Assembly (NCBI GenBank): GCA_033791545.1 | Contig: JASJGL010000079.1 | Span: 1-21,046 of the forward strand | Reading direction: 5' to 3' | Source: Antarcticimicrobium sp033791545 | GTDB taxonomy: Bacteria > Pseudomonadota > Alphaproteobacteria > Rhodobacterales > Rhodobacteraceae | Length of the DNA stretch: 21,046 nt | Part shown: piece by piece, positions 7,510 to 14,736 of the stretch | How the letters are laid out: each line of letters begins with the position of its first letter | Position numbering within the stretch: position 1 is the first letter of the stretch | Notes under the pieces: generated by a model | Told to the model about the DNA's origin: nothing | Database searches by the model: none | The model's input: the letters and a program-made list of their open reading frames with translations, nothing else | Translations under genes and position numbers: made by a program

Positions 7510-8297
7510 GCGGGGCAGGACAATGGTCTGACCTGAGCGCGCGTTTGCTGTCGGGGCTGGTTCTGGCCGCTGCTGGCCTTGGCGCGGTCTGGGCGGGCGG
7601 ATATTATTTTGTCACCTTCGTTTCTGTGGTCACCGGGCTGATCGTGTGGGAACTGACGCGCATGGTGCTGCCGGGCGATGCGATCCGCGCGGTTCTGATG
7701 GGGCTGCTGGCGGGGGTGGCGGGATTTCTGGCGATTTATTTCCCGGCCGGAGCCGCGCTGCCGACGCTGTTGGTCCCGGCTTTGGTGGGGTATCTGTGGC
7801 TGCCGCAGCATCGACGCTTGTATGTGCCCTTCGTGATTTTCATTCTGCTCGCGGCTTTCGGGATGATGTCGGTACGCAACGAGTTCGGTGTCGTCTGGAT
7901 GTTGTGGCTGGTGCTGGTGGTGGCGGGCACCGATATCGCCGGTTATTTCGCCGGCCGAATGATCGGCGGGCCGAAATTCTGGCCCAAGATCAGTCCGAAA
8001 AAGACCTGGTCGGGCACCGTTGCCGGATGGATCGTGGCGATGATCGTCGGCGCGGGCATGATGGCGGTGACTGGTGCGGGAAGCTGGCTTTTGCTGCTGT
8101 CGGTGGCGACCTCATTCGCCTCGCAGTTGGGCGATATCGCCGAAAGCGCGGTCAAACGTCAAAGCGGCGTGAAGGATTCCAGCGCGTTGATCCCCGGCCA
8201 TGGCGGGCTGTTCGACCGGTTCGACGGCATGTTGGGCGCGGCGATACTGGTTCTGATCGTGATGCAGGTGACCGGCTATCCCCCCGGACCTGTATGA
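7506..8297 (+). CDS. cdsA: Phosphatidate cytidylyltransferase CdsA
   Basis: An inner-membrane enzyme that makes CDP-diacylglycerol from phosphatidic acid and CTP, the precursor of all phospholipids. It is 263 aa with several hydrophobic helices from residue 13 onwards. The complete family signature is at residues 214-240, including SAVKRQSGVKDSS and IPGHGGLFDRFD with its metal-binding Asp residues. Another conserved stretch is GPKFWPKISPKKTWSG (155-170). Translation starts inside the uppS stop (ATGA), and there is no separate strong ribosome site, so coupling is likely. The stop lies in the first copy of an 18-bp tandem repeat and overlaps the start of an 11-codon mini-ORF leading to dxr. Confidence 0.97.
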   Translation: MSGAGQWSDLSARLLSGLVLAAAGLGAVWAGGYYFVTFVSVVTGLIVWELTRMVLPGDAIRAVLMGLLAGVAGFLAIYFPAGAALPTLLVPALVGYLWLPQHRRLYVPFVIFILLAAFGMMSVRNEFGVVWMLWLVLVVAGTDIAGYFAGRMIGGPKFWPKISPKKTWSGTVAGWIVAMIVGAGMMAVTGAGSWLLLLSVATSFASQLGDIAESAVKRQSGVKDSSALIPGHGGLFDRFDGMLGAAILVLIVMQVTGYPPGPV

Positions 8298-8322
8298 AGA
8301 CCCAGACCTGTATGAAGGGACC
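8287..8322. repeat. 18-bp-period tandem duplication at the cdsA/dxr junction
   Basis: GACCTGTATGAAG occurs at 8287-8299 and again at 8305-8317, a start-to-start distance of 18 bp. The first copy contains the cdsA stop codon. The second contains part of the dxr ribosome site (GAAGGGA). Because 18 is a multiple of 3, the second copy repeats the stop in the cdsA frame. Confidence 0.7.
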
Positions 8323-8329
8323 AGAGTGA
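8294..8329 (+). other. Possible 11-codon coupling mini-ORF between cdsA and dxr
   Basis: An ATG at 8294 overlaps the cdsA stop as ATGA. It opens a frame reading MKTQTCMKGPE whose TGA stop (8327-8329) shares its A with the dxr ATG (TGATG). The frame therefore fills exactly the 31-bp gap between the two genes, with stop/start overlaps at both ends. It could let ribosomes pass from cdsA to dxr by re-initiation. It may equally be chance: there is no ribosome site of its own, and the dxr site GAAGGGA lies inside it. Confidence 0.3.
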
Positions 8330-9510
8330 TGCGACGGGTGACGATCCTGGGCGCGACCGGGTCGATCGGGCAAAACACGATCGACCTGATCCGACGCCAA
8401 CCCGATGCCTATAAGGTGGTGGCACTGACCGGCGGGGCGAATATCGCCCGGCTGGCAGAAGATGCGCGCGCGCTGAGAGCCGAACTGGCGGTGACCGCCT
8501 ATGCGGATCGGTTGGATGATCTGCGCAGGGCGCTGGAGGGCTCCGGGGTGGAAGTGGCCGCAGGGGCCGGGGCGCTGATCGAGGCTGCCTGCCGTCCGGC
8601 CGACTGGATCATGTCCGCGATTCTCGGCTCTGCGGGTCTGGCCCCCGGTCTCGTGGCGCTGGAACAGGGCACGACGCTGGCGCTGGCCAACAAGGAATCT
8701 CTGGTCTGCGCCGGGGCGCTGGTGTTGGAGACGGCGCGGCAGCACGGTGCGCGGCTGCTGCCGGTCGACAGCGAGCATTCCGCCGTATTTCAGGCACTGG
8801 CGGGCGAGGATATGGCAACGGTGGAGCGGATCGTGATCACCGCCTCTGGCGGCGCCTTTCGCGACTGGCCGCTGGACAGACTGGCCGGGGCCACCGTGGC
8901 CGAGGCCTCTAGCCACCCGAATTGGGATATGGGCCAGCGGATCACCATCGATAGTGCCTCGATGTTCAACAAGGCGATGGAAGTCATTGAAACACGTGAG
9001 TTCTTTGGCGTGCGCCCGGATCAGATCGAGGTTCTGGTGCATCCCGAATCCATGATTCACGCGATGGTTGGCTTCAACGACGGGGCCATGATGGCGCATC
9101 TGGGCACGCCCGACATGCGCCATGCGATCGGCTATGCGCTGCACTGGCCAGAGCGGCAGTCGCTGCCGGTGGCGCGGCTTGATCTGGCGCAGGTGGGACA
9201 GATGACGTTCCTGGCCCCTGACGCGGCGCGCTATCCGGCGCTGCGGCTGGCGCGCGCGGTGATGGAAATGGGCGGGCTGGCGGGCGCGGTGTTCACCGCC
9301 GCCAAGGAGCGCAGCCTGGACGGGTTTATCGCGGGACAGATCGGATTTCTTGACATGGCTGGCGTCGTGGAGAGGGTTCTCGACCGGTTCGTGGCGCAGG
9401 GCAGCCATGTCAGCACCGCAATGACCCTTGATAACGTGTTGCAAACCGACCATCTCGCTCGGGTATGGGCGGATGAGGCGATGACAAAGAAGGCAGGGCG
9501 ACAGTTTTGA
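8329..9510 (+). CDS. dxr: 1-deoxy-D-xylulose 5-phosphate reductoisomerase Dxr
   Basis: Converts DXP to 2-C-methyl-D-erythritol 4-phosphate with NADPH, the committed step of the MEP isoprenoid pathway, which feeds UppS. It is a cytoplasmic protein of 393 aa. The NADPH motif GATGSIG is at residues 8-14. NKESLV is at 121-126. The metal-binding PVDSEHSA places Asp147 and Glu149. NWDMGQRITIDSASMFNKAMEVIE (198-221) carries the third acidic ligand, Glu218. ATG 8329 follows GAAGGGA at good spacing. An in-frame GTG at 8326 directly precedes it. The stop overlaps the rseP start by four bases. Confidence 0.98.
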   Translation: MRRVTILGATGSIGQNTIDLIRRQPDAYKVVALTGGANIARLAEDARALRAELAVTAYADRLDDLRRALEGSGVEVAAGAGALIEAACRPADWIMSAILGSAGLAPGLVALEQGTTLALANKESLVCAGALVLETARQHGARLLPVDSEHSAVFQALAGEDMATVERIVITASGGAFRDWPLDRLAGATVAEASSHPNWDMGQRITIDSASMFNKAMEVIETREFFGVRPDQIEVLVHPESMIHAMVGFNDGAMMAHLGTPDMRHAIGYALHWPERQSLPVARLDLAQVGQMTFLAPDAARYPALRLARAVMEMGGLAGAVFTAAKERSLDGFIAGQIGFLDMAGVVERVLDRFVAQGSHVSTAMTLDNVLQTDHLARVWADEAMTKKAGRQF

Positions 9511-10859
9511 ATATTATTGAGCTTATTCCGCAGTTTGGCGGTTTGATTTATACGATTGTCGCCTTTGTCGTGGCGCTTTCCGTGATTGTCGCGGTGCATG
9601 AGTACGGCCATTACATCGTGGGCCGCTGGTCCGGCATTCACGCCGAGGTGTTCTCTCTCGGGTTTGGCCCGGTGCTTTGGAGCCGCAAAGACAGGCGCGG
9701 CACCCGCTGGCAGATCGCGCTGTTGCCCTTCGGCGGCTATGTCAAATTCCTTGGAGATGCCGATGCGGCCTCGGGCAAGGACGGGCAGACCATGGCCGAG
9801 ATCTATCGCAAGAACCCCGATGATCTGCGTCATACGATGCACGGCGCCCCGCTCTGGGCGCGCACGGCGACGGTGATGGCGGGCCCGGTTTTCAATTTCA
9901 TACTGTCGATCGTGGTTTTCACCGGGGTCTTCATGGTGCAGGGCGTGGCCCGCGATCCGCTGACAGTGGGGGCGTTGCATCCGCTTCCGGGGGTGGCGAA
10001 CGAATTGCAACTCGGCGACGAGGTGCTGTCCGTTGCCGGAAGCCCGGCGCCCAGTTTTCTCGATGGCGCCTCTTGGGGGGTCTTTACCGAGGCGCTGCCG
10101 GTTGTGGCATCACTGGAGTATCGTATCCGTCGTGACGGACAAGAGATGACCGTTCAGGGGCCATACCCGTTCCCGCCCTATATCAGCCATGTGGCCCCGC
10201 GCAGCGCGGCGATGGATATCGACCTGCAGTCGGGCGATGTCATCACGGCGGTGGATGGGCAACCGATCCATGCCTTCGCTCAGTTGAAACAGGCGGTCGA
10301 AGCCTCGGACGGTCGGCCGCTGCTGCTAAAGGTTTGGCGTGACGGCGAACTTCTGGATTTCACCCTCGCCCCGCGGCGCACCGACGAGCCGACGGCTGAT
10401 GGCGGATTCGCCACGCAATGGCGGATCGGCATCGCCGGGGACATGGCGTTTGATCCGGCCACCCAAACCACTGGGCCGCTCGAGGCGTTTACCGGTGGTC
10501 TGGTCCAGACCTGGAGCATCATCCGAGGCTCGCTTTCCGGGATGTGGCATATGATTACCGGGGCGATCAGCACCTGCAACATCTCGGGGCCGATCGGTAT
10601 TGCCGAAACCTCGGGCGCGATGGCCAGCCAAGGCGCGCAGAGCTTCATTTCCTTTATCGCGGTGCTGTCCACCGCCGTGGGGCTGCTGAACCTGTTCCCG
10701 ATCCCGGCGCTCGATGGCGGGCATCTGATGTTCTATGCCTACGAGGCCGTGTTTCGCAAACCGCCGAGCGACGGCGCGGTGCGGATCCTGATGGCCATCG
10801 GACTGGCGCTGATTCTGTCGCTGATGGTGTTCGCTCTGGGGAACGATCTGTTTTGCTGA
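9507..10859 (+). CDS. rseP: RIP metalloprotease RseP (site-2 protease)
   Basis: An inner-membrane zinc protease that cuts transmembrane segments, classically of anti-sigma factors in the envelope stress response. It also removes signal-peptide remnants. It is 450 aa. The zinc motif HEYGH is at residues 31-35 in the first helix, and the third zinc ligand is Asp403 in NLFPIPALDGGH. A PDZ-like periplasmic region lies between, visible as RSAAMDIDLQSGDVITAVDGQPI. C-terminal helices follow. The start is TTG at 9507, overlapping the dxr stop (TTGA), with AGGCAGGG upstream. No ATG lies before HEYGH, and later starts would remove the zinc motif, so TTG is well supported. Whether the target here is an anti-sigma factor is unknown. 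Confidence 0.95.
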   Translation: MNIIELIPQFGGLIYTIVAFVVALSVIVAVHEYGHYIVGRWSGIHAEVFSLGFGPVLWSRKDRRGTRWQIALLPFGGYVKFLGDADAASGKDGQTMAEIYRKNPDDLRHTMHGAPLWARTATVMAGPVFNFILSIVVFTGVFMVQGVARDPLTVGALHPLPGVANELQLGDEVLSVAGSPAPSFLDGASWGVFTEALPVVASLEYRIRRDGQEMTVQGPYPFPPYISHVAPRSAAMDIDLQSGDVITAVDGQPIHAFAQLKQAVEASDGRPLLLKVWRDGELLDFTLAPRRTDEPTADGGFATQWRIGIAGDMAFDPATQTTGPLEAFTGGLVQTWSIIRGSLSGMWHMITGAISTCNISGPIGIAETSGAMASQGAQSFISFIAVLSTAVGLLNLFPIPALDGGHLMFYAYEAVFRKPPSDGAVRILMAIGLALILSLMVFALGNDLFC

Positions 10860-10871
10860 GCAGGGTGCAAA

Positions 10872-10885
10872 CCTTGCCAGCAAGG
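10872..10885. other. Short inverted repeat downstream of rseP
   Basis: CCTTGC and GCAAGG flank a 2-base centre 12 bp after the rseP stop. It could form a small hairpin, but no T-run follows, so it is not a convincing terminator. A separate palindrome CCCTAGGG lies at 10915-10922. Apart from the small gene at 10961, I see nothing else in this 399-bp gap between rseP and bamA except a possible bamA promoter. Confidence 0.3.
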
Positions 10886-10960
10886 CCCATCGCCCAAGTG
10901 TTGCCATAATCGCCCCCTAGGGTTCGGACAGCTGAAAATGAATGCTGGAAGGACCAAGGG

Positions 10961-11089
10961 ATGCAGGTTTTGCAACACTCATACCGCGGGCTGAGCCTGA
11001 TCATGGAACTGAACTGGGACCTGATCCTGTACCTCGCGACCATTGCGATTGCGCTGATGGTCGGGGCTTGGATGCTCAGTTTCGTCTGA
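10961..11089 (+). CDS. Small single-pass membrane protein (42 aa), unknown function
   Basis: A 42-codon frame in the rseP-bamA gap, in the same direction as both. ATG 10961 follows GGAAGGACCAAGGG, a strong ribosome site at good spacing. The protein starts MQVLQHSYRG, followed by an acidic and aromatic stretch MELNWD (15-20). It then has a continuous hydrophobic segment of about 20 residues (LILYLATIAIALMVGAWML) ending two to three residues before the stop, a tail-anchor-like layout. An internal ATG at 11003 would give a 28-aa version that keeps the whole helix. I do not recognise a family. Its position suggests a link to envelope biogenesis or RseP, but that is only guilt by association. It could be a chance frame, though the ribosome site and clean helix argue against that. 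Confidence 0.55.
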   Translation: MQVLQHSYRGLSLIMELNWDLILYLATIAIALMVGAWMLSFV

Positions 11090-11134
11090 TCGGGGGGCGT
11101 TGGGTCGAATGGGCGGAAATCGCCAACTGGCCTT

Positions 11135-11163
11135 TTGACATCGACGGGCAATCCCGATACTCA
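11135..11163 (+). promoter_or_regulatory. Possible bamA promoter
   Basis: A perfect TTGACA (11135-11140) is followed 15 bases later by GATACT (11156-11161). The alternative hexamer TACTCA sits at 17 bases. The -35 match is ideal and the -10 poor, so this is tentative. It would give bamA and the lpx genes an entry point separate from the pyrH promoter. Confidence 0.35.
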
Positions 11164-11258
11164 CTTTCCCAATGTCTGCTTAATACTGGGTTTAAAAAAT
11201 GGGATTGCGGAGCACCGTAGGAATTTCCTGCGCTGAACGTGGCTTTGGAGGCACCGTC

Positions 11259-13607
11259 TTGCACCGTGCGCTGCCCGCGTTGGTCTTTTTCGTGTCGGTC
11301 TTTTTGCTGTCGCTGCCACGCGCAGCTGAGGCGCAGGATTATCGTTTCAATTCGGTTCGCGTCGAGGGGAACCAGCGGATCGAGGCGGCGAGTATCGTTT
11401 CATACGCTGGAGTTGCGCGCGGCAAATCGGTCTCGGCCGGTGAATTGAACGACGCTTATCAGCGGGTGCTGGCCAGCGGGCTGTTCGAAACCGTCGATTT
11501 GACCCCGCGGGGCGGAACACTGGTGATCTCGGTTACCGAATATCCGACGATCAACGTGATCAATTTCGAGGGCAACCGTCGCATCAAGGACGAAGATCTG
11601 GCCAAGATCATCAAGTCCACCTCGCGGCAGGTGTTCAACCCGGCTCAGGCCGAAAGCGACGCTAACATCATCGCCACCGCGTATTCGCAACAGGGCCGCG
11701 TCGCCGCGACCGTCACGCCGCGCATCATCCGCCGCAGCGATAATCGCGTCGATCTGGTTTATGAGGTGTCCGAGGGCACCACGATCGAGGTCGAGCGAGT
11801 CAGCTTTGTCGGCAACCGCATCTATTCCGACCGCCGGTTGCGCCGGGTCCTGGGAACCAAGCAGGCCAGTATCCTGCGTACCTTTGTGCGGTCCGATACC
11901 CTGATCGAGGACCGGATTGCGTTCGACAAGCGCGTGCTGCGCGATTTCTACCTGTCACGCGGCTATGTCGATTTTCGCGTCAACAGTGCCAATGTGGAAT
12001 TCACCCGCGAGCGCGATGCCTTCTTTCTGGTGATGGACGTGCAAGAGGGGCAGCAGTTCCGGGTTGGCAAGGTCTCGACGGTCAGCGAATATCCAGGTGT
12101 CGATGCCGCCGCCTATAGTGACGCGGTCAAGATGCGGTCCGACGTGGTCTATTCGCCCTCATTGGTCGAGAGCGAGATCGCCCGGCTGGAGCGTCTGGCA
12201 GTCAAACAGGGCGTTGATTTCCTGCGTGTCGAGCCGCGCGTCACCCGGAATGATCGCGATCTAACGCTGGATGTGGAATTCGCCCTGACCAAGGGGCCGC
12301 GCATCTTTGTCGAACGGATCGATATCGAGGGCAACACCACCACGCTCGACCGTGTCGTGCGCCAACAGTTCAAGATCTCTGAGGGCGACCCGTTCAACCA
12401 ACGTGAGATTCGCGCCAGCGCCGAACGTATCCGCGCCTTGGGCTTTTTTGAAAAGGCCGAGGTGAACGCGCGAGAAGGGTCGTCGCCGGAACAGGTCGTC
12501 GTCGATGTGAATGTCGAGGAAAAGGGCACCGGATCGCTAAGCTTGGGCGGGTCCTATTCGATCAGTAGCGGGGTCGGCGTTGCCATCGGTCTGACCGAAA
12601 ACAACTTCCTCGGGCGCGGGCAGAAGCTGGGCCTGACGTTTTCGACCACCGAGGATGCGGAAGCCTATGCCATGAGCTTTTCCGAGCCGTTCCTGTTGGG
12701 ACGTGATCTGAAATTTGATCTGGGTGTCGGGTATTCTGAATCGAGTTCGGATTATTCCAGTTTTGACACCGGGATTGCGTACTTCGAGCCAGCTCTGACC
12801 TTTCAACTGGCTGAGCAATCAATCCTGAACGTGCGCTATTCCTGGAATGGCAGCGAAATGAAGACGCGGGATACCTCGGTCGAAGGGCCGGTGGTCGCGA
12901 CGGAAATCGCGCAGGGTGCGCTGACCTCCAGTGGGCTTGGCTTTACCTATACCTATGACAGCCGGCTGAGCGGGCTTGACCCGACGGCTGGATTTCTGTT
13001 CTCTTTCGGGTCCGACTATGCCGGCCTCGGCGGCGATAACGAGTATCTGCGGACCAACATCAAGGCGATCGCGCAGAAAAAGATCCTGAACGAGGAGGTC
13101 ACGTTGCGCGCGACCTTTGAGGCGGGTGCCCTCAGCTGGATAGGAAACAACGACAGCCGCACCGTGGACCGTTTGTCTCTGTCCTCGGACATCATGCGCG
13201 GATTTGAGTCCTATGGCATCGGGCCGCGTGACATGTCGCTGGATACCAGCGGCGTTGCCTATGACGATGCCTTGGGCGGGAACTTCTATGCGGTGGCCCG
13301 GTTCGAGGCTGAATTCCCTCTCGGCCTGCCCGAGGAGGTCGGCCTGACCGGGGGCCTATTCCTTGATGTCGGCAACCTTTGGGACCTCAGCAACGTGAAT
13401 ACTGCGGCTGCGTCCTCGACCTGCGGGACCGGCGGCACGTCGAGTTGCATCGTCGGCGCGGATGGCGCTTGGCGCTCGGTGATTGGTCTTTCGTTTCTGT
13501 GGAACACCGGTTTTGGTCCGCTGCGGTTCAACTTCTCCAAGGCGATCCAGAAGGAATCCTATGACAAGGAACAGACCTTCGATCTGACGCTTCAGACGAC
13601 GTTCTGA
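11259..13607 (+). CDS. bamA: Outer membrane protein assembly factor BamA
   Basis: The core subunit of the BAM complex, an Omp85-family outer-membrane barrel that inserts other barrel proteins. It is 782 aa from this start. The signal peptide is residues 1-25 (MHRALPALVFFVSVFLLSL...AEA|Q). Five POTRA domains span about 27-400; repeat starts such as VRVEGNQRIEAASI, INFEGNRRIKDEDL, VSFVGNRIYSDRRL and IDIEGNTTTLDRVV are visible. The C-terminal barrel carries the loop-6 motif MRGFESYGIGPRD and ends in LTLQTTF with the terminal Phe of the beta-signal. The TTG start at 11259 is chosen because GGAGG lies 7 bases before it and it yields a compact signal peptide. An in-frame ATG at 11199 would add 20 residues but has a poor ribosome site. 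Confidence 0.95.
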   Translation: MHRALPALVFFVSVFLLSLPRAAEAQDYRFNSVRVEGNQRIEAASIVSYAGVARGKSVSAGELNDAYQRVLASGLFETVDLTPRGGTLVISVTEYPTINVINFEGNRRIKDEDLAKIIKSTSRQVFNPAQAESDANIIATAYSQQGRVAATVTPRIIRRSDNRVDLVYEVSEGTTIEVERVSFVGNRIYSDRRLRRVLGTKQASILRTFVRSDTLIEDRIAFDKRVLRDFYLSRGYVDFRVNSANVEFTRERDAFFLVMDVQEGQQFRVGKVSTVSEYPGVDAAAYSDAVKMRSDVVYSPSLVESEIARLERLAVKQGVDFLRVEPRVTRNDRDLTLDVEFALTKGPRIFVERIDIEGNTTTLDRVVRQQFKISEGDPFNQREIRASAERIRALGFFEKAEVNAREGSSPEQVVVDVNVEEKGTGSLSLGGSYSISSGVGVAIGLTENNFLGRGQKLGLTFSTTEDAEAYAMSFSEPFLLGRDLKFDLGVGYSESSSDYSSFDTGIAYFEPALTFQLAEQSILNVRYSWNGSEMKTRDTSVEGPVVATEIAQGALTSSGLGFTYTYDSRLSGLDPTAGFLFSFGSDYAGLGGDNEYLRTNIKAIAQKKILNEEVTLRATFEAGALSWIGNNDSRTVDRLSLSSDIMRGFESYGIGPRDMSLDTSGVAYDDALGGNFYAVARFEAEFPLGLPEEVGLTGGLFLDVGNLWDLSNVNTAAASSTCGTGGTSSCIVGADGAWRSVIGLSFLWNTGFGPLRFNFSKAIQKESYDKEQTFDLTLQTTF

Positions 13608-13615
13608 TTGCCCGC

Positions 13616-14200
13616 ATGGCGCGCTTGGGCATTCATATCCGGCCGATCCTGGTCTTTGCTTTGGCCCTTACTGCGCTGATCTTGCCCCTGCGGCCGGGAT
13701 CGGCGCAGCAACTGGGGGTGGCGCAGTCCGCAATCCTGACTATCGAAACCGACCGGATGTTCTCTGACTCGGCCTTTGGCCGGCGCACGGCGAACGAGAT
13801 CGAGGCCGAAAGCGCCGTGCTCGCGGCCGAGAACCGGCGAATCGAAGCGGATCTGATGGCCGAGGAGAAGGATCTGACTGTGCGCCGCGCCGAGATCGAG
13901 CCAGACTCCTTTCGCACGCTGGCAGATGCCTTTGACGAAAAGGTGCAGTCCATCCGCAAGGCACAGGACGCCAAGGCGCGTGCGCTGAACCAGCGGGCCG
14001 ACAAGGCGCGGGTCGAGTTTCTGAATACCGCCCGCCCGGTGCTTGAGGCGCTGATGCGCGAAAGCGGGGCCGGTGTGATCCTCGAGCGCAAAAATGTCTT
14101 TCTCAGCGCCAATGCCACCGATATCACCGACCTTGCCATCAGCCGCATCGACGCCGCCATCGGTGACGGCGGAAAAAGTGGTGTGATCGGCGATCAATAG
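13616..14200 (+). CDS. skp: OmpH/Skp-family periplasmic chaperone
   Basis: A periplasmic holdase that carries unfolded outer-membrane proteins to BamA. It is 194 aa with a signal peptide ending near residue 30 (LPLRPGSA|QQ). The mature part starts with the family pattern AILTIETDRMFSDSAFGRRTANEI (39-62). A long charged, probably coiled-coil, helix region follows at about 60-140, the tentacle arms of the Skp trimer. The C-terminal strand GAGVILERKNVFLSANATDIT matches the conserved end of the family. It starts 8 bp after bamA with no clear ribosome site, so it is probably translated by coupling. The family is diverse, so the symbol is given by family and context. Confidence 0.88.
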   Translation: MARLGIHIRPILVFALALTALILPLRPGSAQQLGVAQSAILTIETDRMFSDSAFGRRTANEIEAESAVLAAENRRIEADLMAEEKDLTVRRAEIEPDSFRTLADAFDEKVQSIRKAQDAKARALNQRADKARVEFLNTARPVLEALMRESGAGVILERKNVFLSANATDITDLAISRIDAAIGDGGKSGVIGDQ

Positions 14201-14266
14201 CGCGACTTGCCCAACCGGGGCGTGCTTGCTAGTCAGTCCGCAACGTTCACTAACGGGAAATTGTCC

Positions 14267-14731
14267 ATGACCGCAGAGTTGAAAAGCGCGGATATCCATC
14301 TCATTCAGCGTATCCTTCCGCACCGGTATCCGTTTCTGCTGGTGGACAAGGTGGTCGATATCGACGGCTACAGTTCGGCGCGCGGGATCAAGAACGTGAC
14401 CATGAACGAGCCGCATTTTCAGGGCCACTTCCCCGGGACTCCGATCATGCCGGGCGTTACCATCGTCGAGGCGATGGCGCAGACGGCGGGCGTGATGCTG
14501 GGGGTCGGGATGGATATCATCGATTCTGAACTGCTGATCTATTTCATGAATATCGACAAATGCAAATTTCGCCGCAAGGTCGTGCCCGGCGATGTTCTGG
14601 AGATGCAGATCACCACGCTGCGCGGCAAGCCGGGGGGGAAGATCTTCAAATTCTCTGGTCGGGCGACCGTCGACGGCGAACTCGCGACCGAGGCGGAATT
14701 CTCTGCCATGGTCGACATTCAGAAGGATTGA
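14267..14731 (+). CDS. fabZ: 3-hydroxyacyl-ACP dehydratase FabZ
   Basis: Dehydrates 3-hydroxyacyl-ACP in fatty acid elongation and competes with LpxA for 3-hydroxyacyl-ACP, which explains their pairing. It is a cytoplasmic hot-dog fold protein of 154 aa. The N-terminal motif ILPHRYPFLLVDKV is present. The catalytic His54 is in HFQGHFPGTPIMPG and Glu68 in VEAMAQTAGV. ATG 14267 is preceded by CGGGAAA; an in-frame TTG lies 6 bases upstream. The 66-bp gap after skp leaves no room for lpxD, which commonly sits here. The lpxA start is 5 bp after the stop. Confidence 0.98.
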   Translation: MTAELKSADIHLIQRILPHRYPFLLVDKVVDIDGYSSARGIKNVTMNEPHFQGHFPGTPIMPGVTIVEAMAQTAGVMLGVGMDIIDSELLIYFMNIDKCKFRRKVVPGDVLEMQITTLRGKPGGKIFKFSGRATVDGELATEAEFSAMVDIQKD

Positions 14732-14736
14732 GCGCC

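Noticed and set aside
8152..9453. 433-codon minus-strand open frame opposite dxr
   Set aside because: It is a shadow of dxr, whose active-site motifs are all intact on the plus strand. The minus-strand product is a low-information Arg/His/Gln-rich sequence.
11180..11195. TTAA-N8-TTAA upstream of bamA as a CtrA box
   Set aside because: The spacing is 8, not the 7 of the CtrA consensus. With 7 the second half-site becomes TTTA. An AT-rich leader can give this by chance.
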